NCBI GenBank assembly: GCA_018661145.1
Contig: JABJIU010000050.1
Location: forward strand, 1-14,612
Origin: Pseudomonadota bacterium
GTDB lineage: Bacteria > Pseudomonadota > Gammaproteobacteria > Arenicellales > UBA868
DNA: 14,612 nucleotides
Direction of reading: 5' to 3'
Under the pieces are notes generated by a model, which ran no database searches, was not told the origin of the DNA, and saw nothing but the letters and a program-made list of their open reading frames with translations. A program made the position numbers and the translations under genes. Shown in pieces: positions 1-7,525 of this stretch. How positions within the stretch are numbered: the stretch's first letter is position 1; the number at the start of each line of letters is the position of its first letter.

Positions 1-1
1 C

Positions 2-1693
2 GATGCCGAGATTTTCGCCAGCGAGCCATTCAAGCTCCAGGTCCTCGAGTCTTTGATTGACACTCAGCTGCAGGCGGAGTACCTCGCAGACAGAGGCTAC
101 CGGATTACCAATGAACAGCTGTCGAGCCGGATCGCGGCATTTGCGGCATTTCAATCTGAAGGTCGTTTCGATTCGGCGCGTTATGAGATGCTGTTGCAAA
201 ATGCAGGCCTCACGGTTGAAGGTTTCGAACGCCAGCAGCGCCAGCAGGGTGCGGTGGATCAGTTGCGTGTGGGCCTGAGAGAAACCTCCCTAGTCATTCC
301 TGCGATGACCGACCGTGCTGTCGAGTTACTGATGCAGCAGCGTCGCGCGCAGTACACCATCCTGGATCTTCAGCCTTATCGGGATGCGGTGCAGGTCGAC
401 GAAGACGCAGTGCGGGACGAATACGAAAATCATCGTGATCGCTATGTCCAACTCCCACAAATGCAGGCCGATTTTCTGTCGCTTTCGGTCGATGCGCTGG
501 CGACACAGGCGGTAGTAACGGCTGAGGCTGAACAGGCCTTTTACAATGATAATACTGATCGATTTACCCGACCGGGAAGTCGTTCTGCAAGCCACATCCT
601 GATCAGTGTGCCGGCCGATGCGTCAGAGGCAGCGGTGGAGAAAGCACGCAACCAGGCACAAAGCTTGGTTACCCGGGGTCGGGGTGGCGCAGATTTTGCT
701 GCATTGGCAAGTGAACATTCCGACGATCCTGGATCAGCCAGACGTGGGGGAGACCTTGGCATTATTCGGCCAGGTACCATGACGCCGGACTTTGAAACCG
801 TTGTGTTTGCGCTAAATAAAGACGAGATCAGCGATCCGGTGCGTACTGAATATGGTTGGCATGTGATCAAGGTGACCGATCTTCGGGAAAGTGTGATTAG
901 CCCGTTTGCCGAGGTGCGAAGCGAGATAACAACGCTGTTGTCGCGCGAGTGGGCCGAGGGACAGTTCATGGCGATGGCTGAAGATTTCCAGAATATGGTT
1001 TTTGAGCAGCCCGGGTCGCTTGAAGCCACGGCTGACTTGCTCGGTCTCCCGATCGAACGAACCGACTGGTTCTCCCGCAGGGCAGGCGACGGTATTGCCG
1101 CACATGCTGCCGTCCGCGAGGCAGCGTTCAGCAATGAGGTCCGGGTGGACCGGATGAACAGTGAAATGATCGAGCTAGACAGTGATCTGTTCGTGGCAGT
1201 GCATTTTGCGGATTACCGGGAGCAGCGCCAACAGGACTTTGAAGAGGTCCGCGACACGATCGTTGATGCCCTTGCTGCTCAGGCGGCTTTGACTGCCCAG
1301 GAGGCCGCTGCTGAGCAGATGATCGACAGTCTGCGCTCCGGATCGCCCTGGACCGCGGTTACGGAGAACGCTGGCTTGCCCGTCTACAACTTGCCGCAAG
1401 ATGCTGAGGATATCTCTGATCCGGATGACCAGAACGTGGCGCGCGTCGTTTACGCTGCGCCTGCGCCCGTCTTGGGGCAGGTGGGTTATGGGGGCACGCG
1501 TCTCGATGCGTCTCGATTTTCGGTCTTCCGTCTAGAGGAGGTTGTGTCGGGAGACCCTTCCAGGATCACGACTGATGAGCGCGCGCAGATCAGAGCGTTG
1601 ATCAGTGCCCGGGTTGGGGAAGAGTTGTACACGGGTGCGAGCCGCACCTTGCGTTCTGCTGCCAACGTCGAGATATTTGACGCAAATCTCTAG
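2..1693 (+). CDS. ppiD: PpiD-like periplasmic peptidyl-prolyl isomerase/chaperone, 5' end outside window
   Basis: This is the C-terminal part, about 563 residues, of a SurA_N/parvulin-type folding factor. The frame is open from base 2, so the start codon and the expected N-terminal membrane anchor lie to the left. Visible first is a SurA_N-like helical region (nt ~2-330) with a PpiD-like pattern: a 'QVLESLIDTQLQ' helix followed by 'FQSEGRFDSARYEMLL'. A parvulin rotamase domain follows at nt ~570-880, with the hallmarks 'ASHILI', 'FAALASEHSDDPGSARRGG' and 'YGWHVIKV'. A long C-terminal helical/PpiD-like part extends to the stop. Members sit in the inner membrane facing the periplasm and help outer-membrane and secreted proteins fold. 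E. coli PpiD is about 620 residues, so only some 60 residues seem to be missing. It converges on fabI with a 27-base gap. A ppiD-fabI neighbourhood also occurs in Pseudomonas, where lon and hupB lie upstream. The family is clear; ppiD is favoured over surA because of the length and domain order. Confidence 0.9.
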   Translation, partial: DAEIFASEPFKLQVLESLIDTQLQAEYLADRGYRITNEQLSSRIAAFAAFQSEGRFDSARYEMLLQNAGLTVEGFERQQRQQGAVDQLRVGLRETSLVIPAMTDRAVELLMQQRRAQYTILDLQPYRDAVQVDEDAVRDEYENHRDRYVQLPQMQADFLSLSVDALATQAVVTAEAEQAFYNDNTDRFTRPGSRSASHILISVPADASEAAVEKARNQAQSLVTRGRGGADFAALASEHSDDPGSARRGGDLGIIRPGTMTPDFETVVFALNKDEISDPVRTEYGWHVIKVTDLRESVISPFAEVRSEITTLLSREWAEGQFMAMAEDFQNMVFEQPGSLEATADLLGLPIERTDWFSRRAGDGIAAHAAVREAAFSNEVRVDRMNSEMIELDSDLFVAVHFADYREQRQQDFEEVRDTIVDALAAQAALTAQEAAAEQMIDSLRSGSPWTAVTENAGLPVYNLPQDAEDISDPDDQNVARVVYAAPAPVLGQVGYGGTRLDASRFSVFRLEEVVSGDPSRITTDERAQIRALISARVGEELYTGASRTLRSAANVEIFDANL

Positions 1694-1720
1694 CGCTCAA
1701 GGCTGTCTGACCGTCTCAGA

Positions 1721-2515
1721 TTAGGATCCTTCGGCAATATTTGGGCTGATCCCCACGGTGTTGAAACCGCCGTCAACGTAGGTGATCTCCCCTGTGATTC
1801 CGGACGCGAGATCTGAACACACGAAAGCAGCAGTATTCCCCACTTCTTGGATGGTGACTCCGCGGCCCAAGGGCGCCGTCTCCTCGTAAAAATTCAGCAT
1901 CTGCTTAAGACCCTTGATCCCCGAGGCTGCCAGCGTTTTGATTGGGCCGGCTGAGATGGCATTGACCCGGATTCCCTGAGGCCCGAGAGATTGTGCCAGA
2001 TACCGCACGTTGGCCTCCAGACTTGCTTTGGCGAGACCCATTACGTTGTAGCCCGGCATGGAACGTTGTGATCCGATATAGCTGAGCGTCAGCATTGCGC
2101 CCCCGGGAGCCATCATCGGGCGCAATGCGCGGGCCAGTGCCGTGAAGCTATAGGAACTGATCTCGTGGGCGGTTGAAAATCCTGCGCGGGTCACCGAATC
2201 CAGGAACATCCCCTCCAACTCCTCTCGGGGAGCAAATGCGATGGAATGCACCAGGATATCAAGCCGGTCCCAATGGGCTCCCAGTGTCTCCTGCAGGGAG
2301 TCGATATCGCTGTCCTGCGAGACATCACAGCGAATGGTTTTTCCAAAGCCAAGTTCTGTTGCGAACTTCTCTGCCCGGCTACCCAACTTCTCGTTTTCGT
2401 ATGTCAGTACCAGTTCCGCCCCTTCACGGGCCATGGCCTGTGCGATACCCCATGCGATAGACCGGTTGGATGCCACCCCGGTGATCAGTGCCCGTTTACC
2501 TTCAAGAAATCCCAT
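1721..2515 (-). CDS. fabI: Enoyl-[acyl-carrier-protein] reductase (NADH) FabI
   Basis: FabI catalyses the last step of each fatty acid elongation cycle, reducing trans-2-enoyl-ACP with NADH in the cytoplasm. The 264 residues match the usual FabI length and align almost without gaps to E. coli numbering. The divergent short-chain dehydrogenase nucleotide-binding start 'ITGVASNRSIAWGIA' is at residues 11-25. The catalytic Tyr-x6-Lys is Y156/K163 ('YNVMGLAK'), with the second FabI tyrosine at Y146 ('LSYIGSQ'). The C-terminal 'GEITYVDGGFN' is also typical. The ATG at 2515 gives the canonical 'MGFLEGKRALITG' N terminus. A good sigma70-like promoter lies about 30 bases upstream. Position 93 is Ala in 'HSIAFA', where E. 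coli has Gly. Ala occurs naturally there in triclosan-sensitive FabIs such as that of S. aureus, so this is not by itself a resistance sign. The gene is transcribed alone, convergent with ppiD and divergent from rsmJ. Confidence 0.97.
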   Translation of the reverse strand: MGFLEGKRALITGVASNRSIAWGIAQAMAREGAELVLTYENEKLGSRAEKFATELGFGKTIRCDVSQDSDIDSLQETLGAHWDRLDILVHSIAFAPREELEGMFLDSVTRAGFSTAHEISSYSFTALARALRPMMAPGGAMLTLSYIGSQRSMPGYNVMGLAKASLEANVRYLAQSLGPQGIRVNAISAGPIKTLAASGIKGLKQMLNFYEETAPLGRGVTIQEVGNTAAFVCSDLASGITGEITYVDGGFNTVGISPNIAEGS

Positions 2516-2554
2516 TCCGTCAAATGTCCCTGGTTAAAATTAGCGTCACCATGG

Positions 2555-2583
2555 TTTTTATCCCAACGCCAGTAAAGAGTCAA
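2555..2583 (-). promoter_or_regulatory. Predicted sigma70 promoter of fabI
   Basis: On the minus strand a -35 box TTGACT (2583-2578, 5 of 6 to consensus) is followed by a 17-base spacer and a -10 box TAAAAA (2560-2555, 4 of 6). The start site would fall near 2548, giving a leader of roughly 33 bases before the fabI ATG at 2515. The site overlaps an in-frame ATG at 2551 that could otherwise be taken as the rsmJ start, which favours the later rsmJ start at 2611. Confidence 0.5.
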
Positions 2584-2610
2584 AAGTTCCCGACCTCAGC
2601 GGCCGAGACA

Positions 2611-3330
2611 GTGTCCATCGTGGCCCTGAATCGGGAATCGATCCCGCGGGCAACGACGCTCTCGTTACACCTTGGGCTGGAGGGCCTCTGTGATTCAAGG
2701 GTGGCCTCCGGGCTGGTGCTCGAAGTTTCCCAAAGCAGGCTCGGGCTGCGGGACTATTCGCAGCGCCGAAGCCGGGCACTGACGGTTGACTCGGCAAGAA
2801 GGCGATACCCGGCAGCAGGCAAAGACCTGCTCTCCCGGGCCCTTGGAAGGCATTGCCATTCGGTAATTGACGCCACCGCAGGATTTGGTTCTGATGCTTT
2901 TGATTTCGTACGTCGCGGCAAGCAGGTATGTGCGATAGAGCGAGTCGTGATTGTGGCCATGATGCTTGAGGAAGCCGCAGAGGCGTTCCATCCTGGGCAA
3001 AGAGATGGCGAGCTTCGTGTGGTTTGCGGCGATGCGATCGATGAGATTCGCGCTCAGGGGAGTGCGGACGTTATCTTTTTGGATCCGATGTTTCCGGAAC
3101 GAGGCCGGCAAAGTGCCCAGCCCCGCAAGGCCCAGCAGATGCTTCGGCGCCTTGCCGGAGAGGATCCTGATGCCAGTATATTGTTCCAAGTTGCACGCCG
3201 GCATGCCCGCAAACGCGTGATTGTCAAACGACCCCGTTATGCTCCACCTCTGGGAGATGATCCGGACATCATGCACAAAGGTAAGTCGGTACGTTACGAC
3301 ATCTATCTAACAGGCGGGACGTCACGATGA
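2611..3330 (+). CDS. rsmJ: 16S rRNA (guanine(1516)-N(2))-methyltransferase RsmJ
   Basis: RsmJ (formerly YhiQ) uses S-adenosylmethionine to make m2G1516 in the 3' minor domain of 16S rRNA. Numbered from the GTG at 2611, the SAM-binding motif I is 'VIDATAGFGSDAF' at residues 85-97 and the catalytic-type motif 'FLDPMFP' is at 156-162. The family-typical 'KRVIVKRPRYAPPL' and 'KGKSVRYDIYL' stretches follow. The frame is open from 2488, with in-frame starts at 2488 (GTG), 2524 (ATG), 2551 (ATG) and 2611 (GTG). I chose 2611 because similarity to E. coli RsmJ seems to begin at 'VSIVAL', the product is then 239 residues (E. coli about 250), and the upstream starts run into the fabI promoter or fabI itself. 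No start has a strong Shine-Dalgarno, so the N terminus is uncertain. After motif I the usual 'ER(N/S)P' is 'ERVV', a small deviation. The gene overlaps rsmE by 4 bases, implying translational coupling. Confidence 0.9.
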   Translation: MSIVALNRESIPRATTLSLHLGLEGLCDSRVASGLVLEVSQSRLGLRDYSQRRSRALTVDSARRRYPAAGKDLLSRALGRHCHSVIDATAGFGSDAFDFVRRGKQVCAIERVVIVAMMLEEAAEAFHPGQRDGELRVVCGDAIDEIRAQGSADVIFLDPMFPERGRQSAQPRKAQQMLRRLAGEDPDASILFQVARRHARKRVIVKRPRYAPPLGDDPDIMHKGKSVRYDIYLTGGTSR

Positions 3331-4070
3331 TACATTGGCTCTATCTGCCACATCTTGAAACCGCCGGGGACGAGGCAATCCTGGAAGGGATCGAGGCGAC
3401 CCATGCCATCCGTGCCCGTCGTCTGCGCATCGATGATTCTGTATGCGTATTTGATGGTATCGGCCGGACTGCAGCAGCCCGGATCAGTGAAGTGACTCAG
3501 CGGCCGTTACAGGTGCATCTGGTTATTGATCACCATGAACATTGGCCGTCGCCCACGACCCGGATTCACCTTATCAGCGCTCTGCCCAAAGGCGACCGTC
3601 AGGCTACGATGCTGGATATGGCGACCCAACTGGGCATGACGGACTACACTCCCCTTAGGTGTGATAGAAGTGTCAGCCAGGCCCGCGTCCAGGCCTATGA
3701 TCGATGGCGGCGGGTGCTGATCGAGTCCTGCAAGCAAAGCCATCGTCCCTGGCTGCCGGTTTTATATCCGCCTGTTGATCTGAAAGAGTGGATTGGCCAA
3801 TGTACCGGTACGAACGCTGTCAATGTTATTGCGGACAAGAGGGGTGCCACAGGCGGCCCGGCGATTGAAAGCTGCCTGTTGAATACCGAGCACGTTTGCC
3901 TCGTGGTCGGTCCGGAAGGGGGTTTTTCCGATCCTGAGCGTGAGCGCCTGGATGAAGCCAAATTCGAAATGTTATCTCTTGGGGATGGGGTGCTGCGCGT
4001 TGAAACGGCAGCGGTTGCGCTAATCGCCTTTGCTGGTCGTGTACTGGTGTCTACCGGATCCCCACCCTAA
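3327..4070 (+). CDS. rsmE: 16S rRNA (uracil(1498)-N(3))-methyltransferase RsmE
   Basis: RsmE is a SPOUT-class (trefoil-knot) methyltransferase that makes m3U1498 near the decoding centre of 16S rRNA, using SAM. The 247 residues fit the family (E. coli 243). The N-terminal PUA-like RNA-binding part carries 'THAIRARRLRIDDSVCVFDG' at residues 25-44. The knot domain shows 'ISALPKGDR' at 83-91, 'RWRRVLIESCKQSHRPWLP' at 126-144, the SAM-binding loop 'LVVGPEGGFSDPE' at 192-204 and 'SLGDGVLRVETAA' at 217-229. Where many homologues have 'LGxRxLRTETA' this one reads 'LGDGVLRVETA', a conservative variant. The ATG overlaps the rsmJ stop as ATGA, so ribosomes finishing rsmJ can probably reinitiate here. 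The gene converges on valS with only 12 bases between the stops. Confidence 0.95.
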   Translation: MIHWLYLPHLETAGDEAILEGIEATHAIRARRLRIDDSVCVFDGIGRTAAARISEVTQRPLQVHLVIDHHEHWPSPTTRIHLISALPKGDRQATMLDMATQLGMTDYTPLRCDRSVSQARVQAYDRWRRVLIESCKQSHRPWLPVLYPPVDLKEWIGQCTGTNAVNVIADKRGATGGPAIESCLLNTEHVCLVVGPEGGFSDPERERLDEAKFEMLSLGDGVLRVETAAVALIAFAGRVLVSTGSPP

Positions 4071-4082
4071 GGGGGCAGGTGA

Positions 4083-6869
4083 TCAGTTGAGAGCGGCGAT
4101 GCGCTGTTGGCGGGATCGCAGTTCTTCCAGGTCGCGGGTAATCTGTTCGGCCCGTCCCTGCTCCTTCTCGACCACATCGGCTGGCGCCCGGTCAACAAAC
4201 TTGGGATTGGAGAGTTTCCCTTCGCAGCGTTTGAGATCCGTAGTCAGTTTTTCGACTTCCCGCGAAAGTCGCTGGATTTCGGCATCCCGGTCAATGATCG
4301 ACCCCAGAGGCACCAGCACCTTCATGTCACCGACAAGCGCGGTAGCGTGCTCTTCAGTTTCTTCTGTATCTTTTGATATGTGTTCAACCCGGTCTAGTCT
4401 TGCAAGTGCAATCAGGAGGCCCCTGAAGGATTCACAGCGTTTGCTATCCTTGGCATCGCCGCCCTGTAATGTCACTGGGAAGGACACCTTGGGGCCGATA
4501 TTCATCTCGCCGCGGATATTGCGAATACCACCGACTACTGCCCGAACCCAGTCAAGATCCTCGACGGCTGCATCATCAATCAGCGCCTCATCCATTTTTG
4601 GGTAGGCTTGGCGCATGATGGATTGACCCTGACATATTGTTCGCGATTGCAACTGCTGCCACAACGCTTCGGTGATGAACGGCATGATGGGATGTATCAG
4701 GCGCAAAGCGCTGTCCAGTAGGTTAACTAGCGTTTGGCGCACGCCGTCTTTGCGCGTATCAGAAAGCTCGGGGTCTGATAGCTGGATTTTTGCGATCTCC
4801 AGGTACCAGCTACAGTACTCATCCCAGGTGAAGGCATGCAAAGTTTGCACAACCTGGTCAAACCGGTAGGCCTCCATCGATTTATGGACTTCCCCTGATA
4901 CCTGTTGCACGCGGGAGGTGATCCAGCGTTCAGCAGGACCGGCTTCAAAGTCGACAAGGGGGCGGCCAGCCAGGGCCTCGGTGTTCATCATGACGAATCG
5001 CGCCGCATTCCATAGCTTGTTACAAAAGTTGCGGAAACCCTCAATGCGTCCCAGGTCAAAACGGATATCACGCCCTTGTGTCGCCAGGCTCGCGAAGGTA
5101 AAGCGCAGGGCATCGGTGCCAAAGGATGGGATACCGTCAGGAAACTGACGACGCGTGGCTTTGGCGATTTGTTCAGTCATCTGAGGCTGCATTAGCCCCG
5201 CGGTACGTTTTTCCACCAGTGCCGCCACTTCAATCCCGTCAATGAGGTCCAGAGGATCCAGTACGTTCCCTTTGGACTTGGACATTTTCTGCCCCTCGGC
5301 ATCGCGGACGAGTCCATGAACGTAGACTTTATGAAAAGGAACCTTGCCCGTAAACTTAAGTCCAAACATGATCATCCGGGCAACCCAGAAAAAGATGATG
5401 TCAAAGCCGGTGACGAGGACGCTGGTGGGATAAAAGGTGTTCAGGTCTTCGGTGGATTCAGGCCAACCCAGAGTCGAAAAGGGCCATAACGCTGATGAGA
5501 ACCAAGTGTCCAGGACGTCGTGATCCTGTTCCAAAGAGACGGCGCTGCCATGATGTTTGAACGCCTTGTCCTGCGCTTCGGCTGCATCGCGGGCGACAAA
5601 GATGTTCCCGTCATCGTCATACCAGGCAGGAATCCGATGGCCCCACCAGATCTGTCGTGATATGCACCAGTCCTGGATATTTTTCATCCATTCAAAGTAG
5701 GTGCGGCTCCAGTTTTCTGGAACAAACTGGATACTGCCGTCCTCGACCGCCCTGATCGCAGGCTCCGCCAGAGGCTGTGCCCTTACAAACCACTGGTCGG
5801 TCAGGTAGGGCTCGACTACGGCTTGGGAGCGATCCCCTCGAGGCACCATCAACGTATGCTCGTCAATCTGTTCGACGAGTCCGAGCGCTTCAAGGTCAGT
5901 GACAATTCGTTTCCGGGCGACATAGCGATCAAGGCCGTGATAGGGCGAATTCGGCAGATCGATGGCAGCACTGGGATCAAGGATATTGATCGGCTGCATC
6001 TCGTGGCGTATTCCGACTTCATGGTCATTGAAGTCATGGGCAGGTGTGATTTTTAAACAGCCGGTGCCAAATTCCGGATCAACATAATCATCGGCGATGA
6101 TCGGGATCAATCTATCGGTCAGAGGCAGTTGTATTTTTTTGCCGACCAAATGACGGTATCGGTCATCTTCGGGGTGAACGGCGACCGCCGTATCCCCCAG
6201 CATGGTTTCTGGCCGGGTTGTGGCGACCACGACGTGGCCGCTGCCGTCCTCCAAGGGGTAGCGAAGATGCCATAGCGAGCCTGCTTCTTCTTCGGACAGG
6301 ACTTCTAGATCAGAAAGAGCGGTATGCAGAACTGGGTCCCAGTTGACCAGTCGTTTGCCGCGGTAGATCAGCCCCTCCTCATGCAGTCGGACAAAGACCT
6401 CCCGCACCGCGCATGACAGATCTTCATCCATAGTGAAGCGTTCGCGGCTCCAGTCCAAAGAGGCGCCCATACGGCGCAGTTGTTGCGTTATCGTGCCACC
6501 GGATTCCTGTTTCCATTGCCATACCCGCTCAATGAAGGCCTCGCGGCCAAGGTCATGCCGGGTTTTCCCAATCCGGTCGAGCTGCCGTTCGACCACCATC
6601 TGGGTTGCGATCCCGGCATGGTCGGTCCCGGCCTGCCACAGGGTTCTGCGGCCGGTCATCCGGTGATATCGGATCAGGGCATCCATAATGGTGTCCTGAA
6701 AGGCATGCCCCATGTGAAGGCTGCCCGTGACGTTCGGTGGAGGAATTGAAATGCAAAAAGCGGGCCCTTCACCTGCAGGCTGGAATGCGCCCTGGGCTTC
6801 CCACTGCTCGTACAAAGCCCGCTCTATGGTGTGGGGGTCATAGGTTTTGCTGAGAGCTTCTGTACTCAT
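4083..6869 (-). CDS. valS: Valyl-tRNA synthetase
   Basis: ValS is a cytoplasmic class Ia aminoacyl-tRNA synthetase that charges tRNA-Val and hydrolyses mischarged Thr-tRNA-Val in an editing domain. Numbered from the ATG at 6869 (928 residues; E. coli 951), the HIGH-type motif is 'PPPNVTGSLHMGHA' at 43-56. The CP1 editing domain is marked by 'TTRPETMLGDTAVAVHP' at 217-233. The catalytic core has 'ISRQIWWGHRIPAW' at 403-416 and 'DTWFSSALWPFSTLGWP' at 454-470. The KMSKS loop is 'GQKMSKSKGN' at 526-535. A tRNA anticodon-binding helical domain follows, then the valyl-specific C-terminal coiled coil (last ~70 residues, heptad-rich, with 'NPKFVDRAPADVVEKE'). The frame extends to a TTG at 6884, but the ATG at 6869 gives 'MSTEALSKTYDP', matching the usual short lead before 'TY(D/N)P'. 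It is the last gene of the pepA-holC-small gene-valS run. A possible own promoter lies in the 95-base gap upstream. Confidence 0.97.
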   Translation of the reverse strand: MSTEALSKTYDPHTIERALYEQWEAQGAFQPAGEGPAFCISIPPPNVTGSLHMGHAFQDTIMDALIRYHRMTGRRTLWQAGTDHAGIATQMVVERQLDRIGKTRHDLGREAFIERVWQWKQESGGTITQQLRRMGASLDWSRERFTMDEDLSCAVREVFVRLHEEGLIYRGKRLVNWDPVLHTALSDLEVLSEEEAGSLWHLRYPLEDGSGHVVVATTRPETMLGDTAVAVHPEDDRYRHLVGKKIQLPLTDRLIPIIADDYVDPEFGTGCLKITPAHDFNDHEVGIRHEMQPINILDPSAAIDLPNSPYHGLDRYVARKRIVTDLEALGLVEQIDEHTLMVPRGDRSQAVVEPYLTDQWFVRAQPLAEPAIRAVEDGSIQFVPENWSRTYFEWMKNIQDWCISRQIWWGHRIPAWYDDDGNIFVARDAAEAQDKAFKHHGSAVSLEQDHDVLDTWFSSALWPFSTLGWPESTEDLNTFYPTSVLVTGFDIIFFWVARMIMFGLKFTGKVPFHKVYVHGLVRDAEGQKMSKSKGNVLDPLDLIDGIEVAALVEKRTAGLMQPQMTEQIAKATRRQFPDGIPSFGTDALRFTFASLATQGRDIRFDLGRIEGFRNFCNKLWNAARFVMMNTEALAGRPLVDFEAGPAERWITSRVQQVSGEVHKSMEAYRFDQVVQTLHAFTWDEYCSWYLEIAKIQLSDPELSDTRKDGVRQTLVNLLDSALRLIHPIMPFITEALWQQLQSRTICQGQSIMRQAYPKMDEALIDDAAVEDLDWVRAVVGGIRNIRGEMNIGPKVSFPVTLQGGDAKDSKRCESFRGLLIALARLDRVEHISKDTEETEEHATALVGDMKVLVPLGSIIDRDAEIQRLSREVEKLTTDLKRCEGKLSNPKFVDRAPADVVEKEQGRAEQITRDLEELRSRQQRIAALN

Positions 6870-6915
6870 TGTGATGTCTGTCAATGCCGAAAAAAGGCCG
6901 GTTTCAAGGCGCAGG

Positions 6916-6945
6916 AGTATAGGCTAACGGGCGTTTAATCATGAA
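6916..6945 (-). promoter_or_regulatory. Possible sigma70 promoter of valS
   Basis: In the 95-base gap between the acidic protein gene and valS, the minus strand has a good -10 box TATACT (6921-6916, 5 of 6). At 18 bases spacing there is a weak -35 box TTCATG (6945-6940, 3 of 6). A start near 6909 would leave a leader of about 40 bases. The poor -35 means it may need an activator or may not be used. valS can also be reached by read-through from pepA/holC. Confidence 0.3.
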
Positions 6946-6964
6946 AGGCGTGAAAGCCGTGCGA

Positions 6965-7510
6965 TCAGGTCTCGCTCCACCACGGAGACAGACGATCCTT
7001 GATGTCACGCGACAGTTCATCCCGTAAGGATTCCGGAAGGGATTCGCCGGACTGCAGTGACAATCGCTTTTCGACTGCACCGACCAGTTCGTCCACAAGT
7101 TCATCCAGATATTCGCTTGAGTCTCGAGCATTTGCGTTATCGGATCCCAGTCTCTCGGACACCTCAGGGCCCGCTGATGCGCTGGATTTTGAACTATCGG
7201 TTGCCTCTGTATTACCTTTTTGCGCTATGACTTCTACTTTAGTAACCGGGTGATCATTCTCGCGTACTGATTGTTTCTCCGTTGAAGCGTCTTCGGGAAC
7301 GAACATGTCGACGGTCTCAGGATCGCCCGGAAGATCGTCTTCTTCAATCACGGGGGCGCCATCGTTCGGGACATCCGTGAGATCAGCAGGCGAGGCGTCA
7401 TCACTATCGAGCACGCCCTGCTTAGACGTTTCGTCACCTGCCGGCGCGATCAACTTTCCGAGATCCTGTAGCTCACGGATCAGTGTTTTGCGATTTTCTT
7501 CTTTGCTCAC
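6965..7510 (-). CDS. Acidic, low-complexity protein of unknown function between holC and valS
   Basis: I do not recognise a characterised family. The 181-residue product begins at a GTG (7510), 15 bases after the holC stop. It has a short predicted helix at its N terminus (residues 2-21, 'LIRELQDLGKLI'). A long, probably disordered stretch rich in Asp, Glu, Ser and Pro follows (about 22-132). It ends in a second amphipathic helical region (about 134-176, 'YLDELVDELVGAVEKRL') and a 'SPWWSET' tail. No signal peptide, membrane segment, cysteine pair or metal motif is seen. A gene of unknown function at the same spot between holC and valS is known in Pseudomonas (PA3833), and the ends-conserved, middle-variable layout suggests a related protein; that link is inference. 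There is no strong Shine-Dalgarno, so translation may be coupled to holC. The reading frame itself is well supported by tight operon spacing and a coherent protein. Confidence 0.75.
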   Translation of the reverse strand: MSKEENRKTLIRELQDLGKLIAPAGDETSKQGVLDSDDASPADLTDVPNDGAPVIEEDDLPGDPETVDMFVPEDASTEKQSVRENDHPVTKVEVIAQKGNTEATDSSKSSASAGPEVSERLGSDNANARDSSEYLDELVDELVGAVEKRLSLQSGESLPESLRDELSRDIKDRLSPWWSET

Positions 7511-7525
7511 TTTAAGGGTACACCG

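Noticed and set aside
541..1134. 197-residue frame on the minus strand inside ppiD.
   Set aside because: It is antisense to a clear coding region, rich in Ser/Arg/Pro as expected of a shadow frame, and has no recognisable domain.
1706..1720. Short dyad TCTGA/TCAGA between the convergent ppiD and fabI stops.
   Set aside because: Only 5 base pairs and no T-run follows on either strand, so it is too weak to call a terminator.
2225..2250. Ala at FabI position 93 (Gly in E. coli, a site of triclosan/diazaborine resistance changes).
   Set aside because: Ala is the natural residue at this position in triclosan-sensitive FabIs such as that of S. aureus, so it does not indicate resistance.
2695..3276. 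193-residue minus-strand frame opposite rsmJ.
   Set aside because: It mirrors the rsmJ coding sequence and has no domain features.
4030..4605. 191-residue plus-strand frame overlapping the rsmE end and valS.
   Set aside because: It is Ser/Arg-rich low-complexity translation antisense to the ValS coiled coil, with no support as a gene.
4083..6884. Longer valS frame beginning at TTG 6884.
   Set aside because: The ATG five codons later gives the usual N terminus of the family, and TTG has no ribosome-binding site to favour it.
6885..6964. Possible intrinsic terminator before valS (GCC/GGC followed by a T-run on the minus strand).
   Set aside because: The stem is only about 3 base pairs; the T-run alone is not enough.
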